A stretch of DNA of 64,000 nucleotides, from the NCBI GenBank assembly GCA_012064385.1, contig QRDG01000061.1:248001-312000 (forward strand), read 5' to 3'. The position numbers were made by a program, and so were the translations under genes. Positions 43,853 to 55,219 of this stretch are shown here, piece by piece (the first letter of the stretch is position 1; every line of letters begins with the position of its first letter). The notes beneath the pieces are model-generated. The model saw only the letters and a list, made by a program, of their open reading frames with translations. It searched no databases and was not told the origin of the DNA. This DNA comes from Puccinellia tenuiflora. Taxonomy: Eukaryota; Streptophyta; Magnoliopsida; Poales; Poaceae.

Positions 43853-45658
43853 CTAGTCCCCGAAGCTGTCGTGGTCCTGCAGCCTTAGCAGGAGGGCCTC
43901 GGCAGGTTTCCCCAAAAAAATAATGCAAGAAACAAAGTTAGTTGTGAAGATACATTGAACTTTTAACTTGGCGGTGTGAGAAACCGAAAGGTTGGCACTT
44001 TTACTTTCCATCTTTTACTTTATTAGGTGCCGGCTCGCCCTCGTTTTACCCCTTTAGCTGTTTTCTGTACACCCGGCCGGTCATGACCGCTGCTCTTGCC
44101 GGCGTGTCAGCCGGGTTGCGGTCTGCAGCACGGATCCGAAGAGTGGGCCGGCTGGTCGAGTGCACAGTCAGACTTTAGGAGTTTGACTTAGGCGAGCGAG
44201 GCAAAGGTTCTTATGACGAGCCAAGGATCTTTCTTTCTTTCTGATGTTTTTCACGCGTGAGCCTTCTAACTTTTGCTCTGGCCGGCGAGTCTGCAGCGCA
44301 GATCCGCAGAGTGGGCCTCGGGCATCCAGCACGCTACTAAGCCATCGTGAGAAGGAACGACAGCCGGCTAGTCATAGCCGAACGAAACACGAAAAACTTG
44401 CGCTGATACGAAGGTAGCCTCCGGACTTGCTAGCAAAGCACTTGCAACGAAACGAGGGGGTAGTCCCCGAGTGTCTTTCGAAACTTATCCACTTTCATGT
44501 GCCTGGTGCAAAACCTTACATGGCGATACTTACGTTCTTATTTGTTGGTGCGGACGGAGACGGGGTGCTACAGCCGGTCGGGATTCGGCCGGCTAGGCCG
44601 CCAGACGGAGCCAGATCGGCCCCCAGCCGACTGGGTCTCAAGACGCGGCTATCCTGGAGCCAGCCGGCCCAGCAGCGAAGCAGAGGCATCCGGCCTGTCG
44701 ATCGGGCGTTGTCCAGCCGGTTTTTCCTTTCTTTTCTCCTATTCTCTCTTCTTTCTTCAGCCGAGCTGGCTTTTCCTTTTTCTTCTTCCTTCCTTTCTTC
44801 TTTTCTTCTTTCCGCTGACTCCCTCCTCCGACTCCTCTTCACCCGGACAACCGGACGGCAGAGCAGCATGGCGGGGCGGCGAGGACGCCGACCGGGCAAG
44901 GCGGCACAGCCGGCACGGCTAGCCGGACAGGCCGTGCGGGCGGATGCGGCCGCGGAGGCACGCGGGGGCCAGCGCGGAGGTGGAGGCTCGGACAGCCGGC
45001 CACGGCCGACGGAGCCAGGACGGAGGCCAGCGCTGGCGAGGCCAGCCGGCCATGGGCAGACGATGGAGGAGGAGCCGGGCAGGCGAAGGCGAGGCGGGGC
45101 GCGGCAACCGGCCACGGCGAACGCGGAGCAGCCGGGCGCATAGGAGACCGGCGGCACGGGGGTTGCGGTCGAGCGCGGGCGGACATGCGCGGAAGGAGCC
45201 GGGTTGCAGGAGCCTAGAGAGGCCTTCATGGAGATGAGCGACGGGCGCGGACGGAGCAGTGGTGCGGGTGTCGGCAGATGCGTAGGCGCGGGCAAACGAG
45301 GGCGACGCGGAGGATGCCGGTGGATAGACAAGGACGACGCGGGTGCGAGCCCGGGACGGTGGTGATGTCGAGCCCCGGAGTCCCCGAGTCCCCGAGTTTC
45401 TCTAGGAGGAAAACCGGATGCGGATGCGGGAGCCGGCCACGGCGCATAGGGAGCGGCCGACCGAGGCGGGCGCGGGCAGACGAGGGCGACGTGGGCGCGA
45501 GCCCGGGGCAGTGGTGATGTCGAGCCCCGGAGTTCCCGAGTTTCTCTCGGGGAGGAAGACAGTTGGCGCCTTGGGACGGCGACGTCAATGATGGTGAAAG
45601 GGGTCCCGTGCAAAATGTGACTCCAGCCGCTGTTTCCTTCCCCACGGTGGGCGCAAAA
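43853..45658 (-). mobile_element. Internal region 2 of the non-autonomous element
   Basis: 1806 bp, collinear with 41076-42884 with many scattered substitutions and small indels (for example GGGCGTTGTCC here against GGGCGGCGTTGTCC). No pol genes. The 365-codon minus frame 45613-44516 and plus frames are GC-driven. Confidence 0.78.
45640..45656 (-). promoter_or_regulatory. Primer-binding site with a first-triplet mutation
   Basis: Reads TTGCGCCCACCGTGGGG; the second base of the canonical TGG start is changed (GCGCCA to GCGCAA on the plus strand). Pairing with the tRNA CCA end would be weakened. Confidence 0.75.
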
Positions 45659-46608
45659 TGTCGTGGTGTGGACATATGCCTAAGGGAAGGCTTGAGTGGT
45701 GTGGGAGCAGCTAACACAGCTGGCGGCATCTGTAGGTGGGATTGGGCACAAGCATGTAAGCTAACACAAGATGTACCTAGGTTCGGAGCCCTCATGGTGA
45801 GGTAAAACTCCTACTCCTGCCTTGCTCTTTCTTATTATCAGTGGACAGGTTACAAGTGAGCTTCTTCAGCTGTATGAGACGCTAGGGTTCCAGAAATCGA
45901 CCGGTTGGTGAGTGTTCTTGGGTTTCCTTTCAAATTTCCGATCCTCTGATGCCGGATCTCCTCTCTGGCCGCACCCCCCCTTATATAGGGCTGGGGGTTG
46001 CTGTACATGTGTGGGGCTGGCTGATTACACATTGACTGCTGGGTCCGGCTGCTCGACCCGGCCCCGTCGGGTCCGGCTACAGTCTTCTTCCTTCCCACAG
46101 TGTTTTTCCATCAGGCACAATGGACGCCACACGGTATGGAGGCGCCGCTGTCGGGGACGTGAGGAGCCGGGTGGCGCGCTTCCTGTCCTGCCGGCTCCGC
46201 CTCTGCCGGTTCCAGGTCGGCGGGGTCTTCGTTATGGCCTTCTCCTTTACGCCTTGTCGGTGTGGTCGGTGTCATGCAGCAACTGTACCGGGCGTCGTCG
46301 TTGTCGGGTCTTTCGTGGCTGGCTGGCGGCCAGCCGGACAGGTGGCCAGCCAAACAGATTGTCTAGCCGGAAAGGGCTTCAGGGCAGCCAGCCGGCAAGG
46401 TAGATGGCCAGCCAGCCAGGTCTTCACGGCAGCCAGCCAGCCAGGCGGATGGCCAGCTGGCCAGGTCTTCACGTCTTCGGGTAGCCGGACAGGTTGGCCA
46501 GCCGGATTTGGCCAGCCAGCAGGAGGGCCAGCCAGATTTGGCCAACCAGCTGCTAGATCTTGTCGAGTCTCGGACTTTGGTATATATCGGGGGACCATCC
46601 CCCCAACA
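45659..46608 (-). mobile_element. LTR 3 of the array (5' LTR)
   Basis: 950 bp, TGTCGTGGTG...CCCAACA, followed by the CCAGG duplication at 46609. At several diagnostic sites it matches LTR 1 rather than LTR 2. Confidence 0.9.
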
Positions 46609-46613
46609 CCAGG
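46609..46613. repeat. 5-bp target duplication of the array, right (CCAGG)
   Basis: Matches 40116-40120; see the left copy. Confidence 0.88.
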
Positions 46614-46760
46614 GATGTTTATTGGATTCACATGTGGTCATATATTCTTCCAACTGACCAACAGGGTCTTACGAATATTGGGTTTGCTCATCTTTATGAA
46701 ACTCCATGTGTTGCATGTGACTATCATCTTCCGTGGTGAAGGCATGTAAGTCTGGGAGTG
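46614..46760 (+). mobile_element. LINE fragment, part 3 (C-terminal end)
   Basis: Directly after the duplication the frame reads DVYWIHMWSYILPTDQQGL, then TNIGFAHLYETPCVACD and YHLPW. It continues the LINE interrupted at 40120. This confirms the array landed inside the LINE. Confidence 0.72.
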
Positions 46761-47086
46761 AAGTCGCATCAAGACTTGATAGACCTGGCGATTTTATTCC
46801 TCGGCCACTTTAGCGTGTTACCCTTGAGACAGGTCGAGTGGAGGTTCGCCTCCACCTATAATGTTGACTGCTTGCACGAACTTCTTGGGATACGCAGTTG
46901 GGTCCTGCATAATGTTGTATTCATCATAAGTTTTGGCTCGGACGAATCTCATAAGATAGACGGCCAAGAGCTCCTGAGACAGTGTTAGGCATCCGCTAGT
47001 AAACCGAGGACCCTGCTCCAAGTCTTCTTCCTCGGAACGCTCATCTCGACGGAGCACCTTCCCCATCATCTCTCATGTCCGATTAT
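46761..47086 (-). pseudogene. Gag-like fragment, antisense
   Basis: The minus frame 47069-46818 reads LLAVYLMRFVRAKTYDEYNI and KKFVQAVNIIGGGEPP. The INxIxGGxxPP-like phrase resembles the region after the zinc knuckle of gypsy gag proteins. Weak and fragmentary. Confidence 0.3.
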
Positions 47087-47740
47087 GATACGTACCAAAC
47101 GTATCGACTTTTCAAAACAGTTTTGTTATTATTTTATCCTCAAATTTGCATAATTTGAATTGAACTAACCTAGATGAACGTTGTTTTCAGCAGAATTATT
47201 GTGGTGTCTAGGTTTGTGCATAAATCAAACTCTCTCAGAAAAATCCCATACAATTCGAGGAATACTTCTAGCAGAAAAGACCCACAGAGTGACATGGATA
47301 TGGCCACCGGGCCCCACCTATCGGGTACCCGATGTGGTCTACTCGAAAGGCCTGTCAGGTGGCCCATTAAAAACAAGCCCAAGCCCACTCAAGAGGCGGC
47401 GCAAGAAGCTTCCTCGGCGGGCAAGACTAGACTAGGGTTTCACCCTCGAACTTGTAACCTATCCGGTCACGGACACCCGAGACCCAGCCTCCAATAAAAG
47501 GCTGGGAGGAGCCGTCGGGTAGGGATACGCTCTCAGATCACACCTTTGCCACCATAGCCATCACGACGACTGATGGCGTGGATCATACGTTCGCTGGGGA
47601 ACCCCAAGAGGAAGGTATGATGCAGCGTAGCAGTAGTTTTCCCTTGATTACAAAACCAAGGTTATCGAATCTAGTAGGACTTGGAGAAGGCTTAGCAAGG
47701 TGTCAACGGCGCCGTTTACAACAATTGACGATCCCCTACA
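47087..47740 (+). mobile_element. Athila-like LTR fragment
   Basis: Begins TGATACGTACCAAACGTATC and includes TTTTCAGCAGAATTATTG. Later come CGCTGGGGAACCCCAAGA and AAAACCAAGGTTATCGAAT, ending GATCCCCTACA. This is the layout of Triticeae Athila-type LTRs. No clear 5-bp duplication, so it is a truncated or decayed copy. Confidence 0.5.
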
Positions 47741-48436
47741 CTTATGAATCATCAGATGCATCTCCATTCTTAGCATCGTGCATCCTCGTCGTGGTTAGGG
47801 TTATGACCATGATCATCATAGCACAGTTGCAGTTGTGGTAGTGCCACTTTCCTGTTCGACCTCGCCTCGAGGTTATCCTTTCGGAGTAGAGCATCGTGCC
47901 TCTTCACCCTCTCAAGCTGGTGAGGTTTGGTAGCGGTCGCATGACCTTCCCTTCCTGTTCGTGTGTCTTGACGGGGACCACCCTATATGATATCGACTTT
48001 CAGCATATGTATCGTGACAAACCCAAATATGACTAGAGTCGGATTAAAGTCTTGTATCCGCGGGTACAGACTCTCTTTTTAAAATATGGGTGCGGAATAT
48101 TAGTCGCGGTGACCTGTATGATCCACTTCTCCATGTTGAACGCACTCTGAGCCATAGCCTGGTAGGCCTCCTTGGTGTTAGACACGGTTAGTGTCTCGTC
48201 GTATCTTGGATCCGGGCAAGTTGCTGAGATGATTCCCCAATCGGTGCCTCGGTATTGCTTCCTGAGACACGATAAAACACCTGTACGGCCTCGAGCCCCA
48301 CGAGCCTTGGGGTTTGTAAGGCGGCGCATCGGCCCATGCGCAACTTGAGATATCTGAAACTTTAGTTGAGGAAGGCCTGGAATCATAGACGGAGTACCCT
48401 GCAGAGTAGCTCGGAGCCAGGTTGGTTACGTAATAA
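47741..48436 (-). pseudogene. Gag-like fragment, antisense
   Basis: The minus frame 48386-48033 reads YDETLTVSNTKEAYQAMAQ and FNMEKWIIQVTATNIP. It may belong with the fragment at 46761-47086, split by the LTR piece. The family is uncertain. Confidence 0.28.
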
Positions 48437-49711
48437 CTGAAAGAGCATGGTTGCCCCCATGTGTGGTTTTGGTAATTAATGACAATATCTATGGACTAAT
48501 GTTTGTATTGAGCTACTTGTAAGTTGTGTCCATATGCATTGCTTGATCTCCATATGTTGGAGTCAAGGATAAGGGAAGAAGATTATATGTTGATCAAGGC
48601 TAAGTGCGAGTTGATCAACACTCAAGTCCAAGTGAAGATATGCCAAAGAGTGCCTCTCCCATATTGGTGTATGGGGTGCTATTAGCGAGACTTCACCAAG
48701 CGGAGCACAATCAAAAAGGTGGTCTAACTTGAGAAGGCAAAGATCGTCATCATCTAGCTCAAGTAGATTATGCGCAAGGCAAAGGTATGATCTTGTTAGG
48801 GTTTCTATTTTTACCGGTCTCATGATGTCAGTTGAGAGACCGGGTTATAGGATAGATAATCGTACTATCAAGAGGGGCTCTTGAGTGAGTATCTTGATCG
48901 TATCGTTCGTGGAGAGCTCAAAACTTTGCATACTTGGCATCATCTTTATTGGTTCTTTATTTGACTCTTATCTTGGTATGGTCTTGGTGCTTGTCGTGCT
49001 TGTCATGACAAGGCCAAGTTCACCGAAAACGGTTTTCGTATGCGTCTTCTTTTGAGTTTTCGGTGTTGGAGATTTTTGCCGGTCCATCCATGCGGAAGTT
49101 TTCACTCTTCTATTTTTTAGCAAAATCTCCCTTGCTTGGTTTCAATATTTTCATTCGGTACGGACTTCATTTGCAAAAGTTATGGCAGTTCAGGTTTTAT
49201 TGTTTGAATCTGGCCCGGAAGAACACCGGAGATGGTCCGGAGTCTCCGGTCCCACCGGAGTCTCCGGCCCAAAGGACCCGGACTCTCCGGTCCATTGTTT
49301 TTCGCTGCCAAGTGACCTTCTTGTGGTGCGGCTCTGGATAGGGGTCCGGAGGTACACTGGAGATGGTCCGGAGTCTCCTGTCAGCCGGAGTCTCTTGTCA
49401 GCCGGAGTCTCCGGTCCATAGGACCCGGAATCTCCGGTCTCAAGTTTTTCCCTGCTCTTTGCGAAAGTGTGGTGCGGCACTGGACTCCATTCCGGAGGGA
49501 CACCAGAAGGTTACCGGATTCTCCGGTCTGACCGGAGTCTCCGGCCCCTCTAGACCGGAATCCCCGGTCTGTCCCGATGACGTAAAGTGTGGCGCGCCTC
49601 TGGTGCCCTGTTCGGAGGAAGACCGGAGTTGGGGCGGAGTCTCCGGCCTGCACCGGAGTCTCCGGCCTAGTTACACCGGAGTCTCCAGTCTGGGCAGGCT
49701 CCAACGGCTAG
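48437..49711 (+). mobile_element. Unclassified repeat, copy B (interrupted)
   Basis: Starts CTGAAAGAGCATGGTTGCC and is collinear with copy A read on the minus strand for about 780 bp (for example CGAAAACGGTTTTCGTATGC near 49023). The core then differs. It ends where the gypsy LTR starts; the last bases (CTCCAACGGCT) correspond to GCCAACCGTTGG at 38525 in copy A, so roughly 1 kb should lie beyond the gypsy insertion, outside this window. Confidence 0.7.
49225..49700. repeat. Palindromic core of copy B (ACCGGAGTCTCCGGT family)
   Basis: More than a dozen variants of ACCGGAGTCTCCGGTC, each a near-perfect palindrome, at irregular spacing. It occupies the place of the GCGGTACTACCGC core in copy A. 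Confidence 0.88.
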
Positions 49712-50227
49712 TGTTGGGGATATACCGAACAGGTACCAACATGGACGTGAGTAAAGCCAGCGTACCAGGGTGGCCCATAGTGGTGGTAAACCGAAATCCG
49801 GCTTACCGGGCGGCCCAGTGTGATGAAGCACAAGAAGCCCATCCGGCTAAGGGAAGGTTCCGGAAGGCGGCCTGCAATGCGGATGTCTTAGCCCTCAAGG
49901 AAAGGCCCAAGCCGGATTAGAGTAGAACTCTGTAACTTAGTCGGCTAGGTTGCTTCCTGTATGCCCTAGGTCCGGATGCCTTTACAAGCCGGCCTACGGG
50001 GCACCTTAGGGCACAACCTGATAGACGCTCTAACTTTCATTGTAATCGGCGCATATTGCCTTATAGTGAATTATAGCAGCACGTAGGGTTTCGCCACCGT
50101 TGCGGGATCCGAAACTGGGTAAACTCATGCTCATCCCGTCACCGGAATCGCCTACATCTCCTATACCCACCTCTCTACCTAGCTCGATGGCACCCCTATC
50201 GCGGCTATATTTGACAATACCACGACA
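49712..50227 (+). repeat. 5' LTR of the Tat element
   Basis: 516 bp, TGTTGGGGATATACCG to ACCACGACA, with TG/CA ends. The base run GCTAG before it (49707-49711) should be its target duplication; the other copy lies outside the window. Confidence 0.75.
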
Positions 50228-53040
50228 GTTGGCGCCCACCGTGGGGCCAGAGATGTCCGGGGTTACGTTCCGGGCGGGATCTACTGGCGGAATTGGCGAC
50301 ACCATCGTGGTCGGCTTGGTCAGCTACTTTGACGAGACTGGAGCTGGCCACGTCCTCAACGACGGCTTATGGACGTCGGCAAAGGAGGATCCCGCCGGCT
50401 GGTCCACAGTCTCCATCGGCGGCATCGACATCTTCGTCGGCTTCACCGCCAAGGCTTTGGACGATCTCGGCTTCACCTCGAGCATGCCCACCACCCCAGC
50501 AACTTCAACGACGGATCGGATCTGGACTCTGAGGAGATTGCCGATCTGGATCTAGCTTTCGGCGCTGATGATGAAGATTCCGAAGACGACGCAAGTTCCA
50601 CTATGGCAGCGCCAGACTTCCACTTCGTTGGCATCCTAGGAGAATCCGGCTCTAGCGAGTCGATGACAGAACCTGAGTCTATCCTTCCTGCTTTGCAGGC
50701 CGGGGCTAATTCAGAAGCCGGATCAGGGGACACTACCCATATGCAGCAGGACCTCGAATCTGAAGGAGAATCCGACGATTTTAGTCGGAAAGTTGCGTCT
50801 TGCTTGGGACGCCCAGTCGAGGTCTTAATGGGTGGCGTTGTCTCTGATCCAAAAGATGACCCCAATGCCTCGAAAACCGCCAATGGCGAAGAAAAAACTC
50901 CAGAAGCCGGAAATCGAAAGGTGGACTTTATACCACCACTGGATCCAATGAAGGGAACTAGTAAGTTGCCGGCTGCTGGGGACGACATTAATGCTATAGC
51001 CGAGGCAGCGATAGAGAAGGAGTACGAAGAAAGGATAAAAAAGTACCAGGAACTGCTAACTGCACTTCCTCCTAACGCATCGCTGGCCGACATGGAGAAG
51101 CGTCGCGCCCAACTGGTAGAACAGGCAGCCCAAATTGCAGAGCGTGAAGTCGATCTCACAAACAAGGAAACAGAATTTATCTGGAAGCAGCGAGAAAAGG
51201 GGGCCAACGATGTTTTCCGTCCGGCTCATGACAAGAATCTGCACAAGAGGCTGGATTTCTGCAGCAAGTGGGAAGCCGACCATGTTAACTCAGTCTGGAG
51301 AAAGTACCACCACCGGCGTGACCCGGTGACCAATTTGTGTTACTTTAACACCCCAGCCAAAAACATGGAGGCGGCCCAGGAGGTCATGTTCGACAAATCA
51401 TTGGATCGCGACGCTCGCCTCAAATACTCGGCTTATCTACTGGAGGTTGCACAGCAGCAGCAAAACAACTCGCAAGTCAAGTCGGGTAGGCTATTTGACG
51501 ACTCTCGTCTTTGCAACTCAACGGCGAAGAAGCCAATGGCTGCTGCGCCAGCAGACCCAGACGATGATCCAGCCGGCTCAAGCAGCCACAACAAGGACGG
51601 CGATAAGGACCCGAAGGACAAGCAACCACCTAAAGGTGCGGAGTCTCGGACAGGTTCATCGCGCCATCATGAAGCTGGTAACAGCCAGGGAGGACATCGA
51701 AGCTGGGAGCGAAAGGAGGACCCTCGCAAGGAAAAGGCGGCAACACCTCGCCAAGAGCGACGACGAGAAGAGGAGAATCCACCTCGAAGGGAGGATAATA
51801 GAGATAATATGCCACCTCCACCACCGCCTCCACCGCGCAAAGCGGAAGATAACCCCTCCAAGTACATACCCCCTCCACGACGGCAAAGGACTCCAAGCCC
51901 TCTGCGTAACGCGAGTCGGGTGAGCAAAGCCGTCATAGGGATGAACCAAGGCGAGGAAAATCAGTTGATAAGCCGCCTTCAGCTAATGATGTTCGAAGCC
52001 TAATCGAGGACAGGAAGTCGGCCAAAGATGCCCAGTACCTCGGCCCCAAGTGTTTTGGCAGAACAATCAGAGATCAAGTCCTACCTCCAACTTTGTCGAA
52101 CGTAACGAAGATGGTGGAGAGTACGGCGGTACGGCTAATCCTGAGACCTGGCTCTCAGATTACGTCAGTGCTTGCGACATATATAAAGGCAGTGCCGACT
52201 CCGCAGTACGCTTCTTGCCCCTGATGTTAACCGGTACGGCATGCATGTGGATTGAAGGCTTGCCGGAGAAGACAGTTCATACCTGGAGTGACATGAAGCG
52301 CGTCTTTATTTAGCACTTCCAGGGCACATATAAACGCCCCAAGTCGATATTCGACTTACAGCGGTGTATGCAGCAAAAGAATGAGTTTAGCCGTGAATTC
52401 GTTTCACGATGGAGCGAAATAAAAAACGCTTGCGAGGGCATCTCAGAAACTCAGGCAATCCATGCCCTCAAGCAATCTCTGAGGAAGCAGACGACTTTCC
52501 GCTTCATGATATACAGCGATGAGTCGGAAACCTTGGGCGGCTTGCTGGCTTGTGCAAACAAATATGTCGCTGCTGACGATGACAACAGGGAGGAAGGTGA
52601 AACCCGCCGACGCGAGTCTGGGAAGAAGAAGGTTGAAGACCAAGCCGGCCCTTCTCACGAGGTTGCTGCCACCTTTGGTAAGGGTGGCCCAAGTAACAGC
52701 AAGTGGCAGGACAAAAAGCCGGCAAGCAACCGACCAGCCCGACCGCCAACGGTGAAGTACGACGACATCAAGCACAACCCCTGTGTCCATCATCTGAGGC
52801 CGGATGGGATGAGCTCCCACACGATCCAGCAATGCCACATTAATCGGGACATCGCCAAGGACCCCAAAGCCGTCAAGTCGAGAAACAAGCGCAAATCCAG
52901 GAAGGACGACAAAGAGAAGGTAGACGCTGCTTCAGAATCTGATGACGCGGCCTCCAAAGAAGGAAAAGGTAGCAAATTCCCTAAGCATACTGAGAGTCTC
53001 ATCGTCAATCTGGCAACAGATTCGTCTCGCAAGGAAAAGG
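50228..53040 (+). pseudogene. gag polyprotein region, broken
   Basis: The frame starts APTVGPEMSGVTFRAGSTGG in the leader and runs to about 50493, where a missing base in a C-run shifts it. The 50369-52003 frame then carries an acidic stretch (ADLDLAFGADDEDSEDDASS), a coiled-coil-like segment (YEERIKKYQELLTALP) and a basic Pro-rich tail. Further shifts lie near 51950 and 52100. The conserved gag domain follows (ANPETWLSDYVSACDIYKG, FLPLMLTGTACMWIEGLP), broken by TAG at 52314, then EFVSRWSEIKNACEGISETQ. I see no zinc knuckle. Non-functional. Confidence 0.82.
50230..50247 (+). promoter_or_regulatory. Primer-binding site of the Tat element
   Basis: TGGCGCCCACCGTGGGGC, two bases after the LTR. 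Identical to the site in the three-LTR array. Confidence 0.88.
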
Positions 53041-53735
53041 TGGCTTGGCGAGAACTTAATGCTACGGTACCCGCAGTTCCTCAGTATTTGGATTGGTCCG
53101 ACACTCCCATCACATGGGATCGCAGCGATCACCCGGACAGAGTCCCTAAAATGCGCACCTACGCTCTGGTCGTCAGCCCTATAGTAGATAAATACAAGTT
53201 GACAAAGGTGCTCATGGACGGAGGAAGCAGCATCAACATACTCTATGCCGCAACATTGAAAAGGATGCATCTCTCCGAGTCACAACTCAGCCACAGCAAT
53301 GTGAAGTTTCATGGGATTGTGCCGGGACGACAAGCCTCTTCGATGGGAAGGATTACCCTGAAGGTCACCTTTGGCGGCACGGATAATTTCCGGACAGTAG
53401 ACATCTCTCTTGAGGTGGTTCCTTTCAGAAGTGCATATCATGCAATCTTTGGACGTCCGTCTTTCGCCAATTTCATGGCTCGGCCATGCTACATCTACAG
53501 CAAGCTTAAAATGCCAGGACCCAATGGGATCATCACAATCAAGGGAGACTTCAAGAAGGCAAAGGAGTGTGAAGCTGCCAATGCCGTCCATGCTGAAGAA
53601 GAAATCTCTAGAGAAGAATTGGAGGATCTCAAGAAGACAATGAGTCCTAATGAGATGCCGGCAACTAAAAAGCCGTCCTCTAAAGTCGACTCAAGCATCA
53701 AGCCAAAGGATGACACCAAGAAAATCAAGCTCTAA
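53041..53735 (+). pseudogene. Retropepsin-like protease region
   Basis: TYALVVSPIVDKYKLTKVLM then DGGSSINILYAATLK: the active-site Asp is codon 53217-53219 in the DGGSS form typical of plant gypsy proteases. Then FHGIVPGRQASSMGRITLKV and IFGRPSFANFMARPCYIYSK. The frame closes with TAA at 53733, inside the linker to reverse transcriptase. Confidence 0.8.
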
Positions 53736-55190
53736 AAAGATGATCCGACAAAGGAGGCCATCATTGGTGTCGGCCTCGACGAGAAATAGGAAGGCGAGCT
53801 CGTCAAGTTTCTCCGTGAGAATCGGGATATCTTCGCTTGGTCACCATCTGACATGCCAGGTGTCCCGAGGAAACTTGCCGAGCACTCCTTAAAAGTCAAC
53901 AAGGACGCTAAGCCGGTCAAACAAGGTCTTTGACGGCTCGAAACACAGAAGCGCAAGGCGGTTGGAAAGGAGATCCTAAGGCTCACTGTCGCCAAGTTCA
54001 TCCGTGAAGTTGTCCACACTGATTGGTTGGCAAATCCCGTGCTTGTCCCAAAGAAAAACACCTCCGAGCTACGCATGTGCATTGATTTCACTGGCTTGAA
54101 CGAAAGCCTGTCCTAAAGATCCGTTCGCCTTACCGCGTATCGATCAGGTCATTGATTCAACTACCGGCTCCGAGATGTTGTGTTTTCTGGACGCTTATTC
54201 GGGTTACCATCACATAAAGATGAAGGAGTCAGATCAAATCAAGACGTCCTTTACCACGCCATATGGCAATTACTGCTATGTCACAATGCCTTTCGGCTTA
54301 AAGAACGCCGGTGCTACTTACCAAAGGTGTATGCAGCGGTGTTTAGACAAGCAAATTGGCTGCAATGTTCACGTCTATGTCGACGATATTGCGGTCATGT
54401 CGAAGAAGCGCGGTGACCTCATCGCCGATCCGTCGGAAACCTTTGCAAATCTAAGGGAGTACCAGATGAAGCTTAATCCGGCAAAATGCATCTTCGGAGT
54501 ACCCACATGCAAGCTTCTGGGCTTCATTGTTTCTCAAAGAGGAATTGAAGTTAACCCGAAAAAGATAAAGACGATTCAGAACATCGAGAGGCCGACTTGT
54601 CTGAAGGACATACAGCGGCTTACGGGTTCCGCCGCGGCTGTTAGCCGATTCATTAGCCGGCTTGGTGACAAAGCATTACCCTTATACAAGCTCCTCAAAA
54701 AGTCGGACAATTTTGTTTGGACAGAGGAAGCAGAGGCAGCTTTGGCACAGCTGAAGTATACATTGACACATGCTCCAATCCGGGCAGCTCCGAAGGAAAG
54801 AGAGTCGCTTCTGCTCTACATGTCGGCCACCAATTTCGTGATAAGTGTCGTCATTGTAGTTGAACGCCTGGAGGAAGGGAAACAATGTCCGGATCAGTGC
54901 CCTGTCTATTTCATTAGCGAGGTGTTCTCAGATTCGAAGCAACGCTACCCTCACTACCAGAAGTTAGCCTACGGTGTATTCTTCGCCGCCAGGAAGCTAC
55001 GGCATTACGTCCATGATCACACAATCACAGTGGTTAGCAAAGCTCCATTGAAGGATATCATCAACAATAACGACGCAACGGGCCGAGTCGCCAAATGGGG
55101 CATCGAATTAGCAGCTTTTGACATTCAGTACAAGCCGAGAACCGCCATCAAATCTCAAGTTCTAGCCGATTTTGTTGCAGACTGGACAGA
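53736..55190 (+). pseudogene. Reverse transcriptase and first RNase H, broken
   Basis: The N-terminal part keeps the gag frame but has TAG at 53787, TGA at 53931 and a shift at about 54110 (NESLS, stop, against the CPKDPFALPRID of the other frame). From there one frame is open: CFLDAYSGYHHIKMKESDQ, MPFGLKNAGATYQRC and the catalytic YVDD at 54376-54387. The RNase H segment follows (YMSATNFVISVVIV, KLAYGVFFAARKLRHYV). The catalytic motif is intact but the stops preclude a full polyprotein. Confidence 0.9.
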
Positions 55191-55219
55191 GGCGATGGAG
55201 AACACACCTTTGCCGGATT

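Noticed and set aside
40121..46608. Three independent LTR insertions
   Set aside because: The middle LTR has internal sequence on both sides and no target duplication; only the outer pair has CCAGG.
50369..52003. 544-codon frame as an intact gag protein
   Set aside because: Its first residues come from a wrong frame. The true leader frame joins it only after a one-base shift near 50493, and the conserved gag domain lies beyond its stop.
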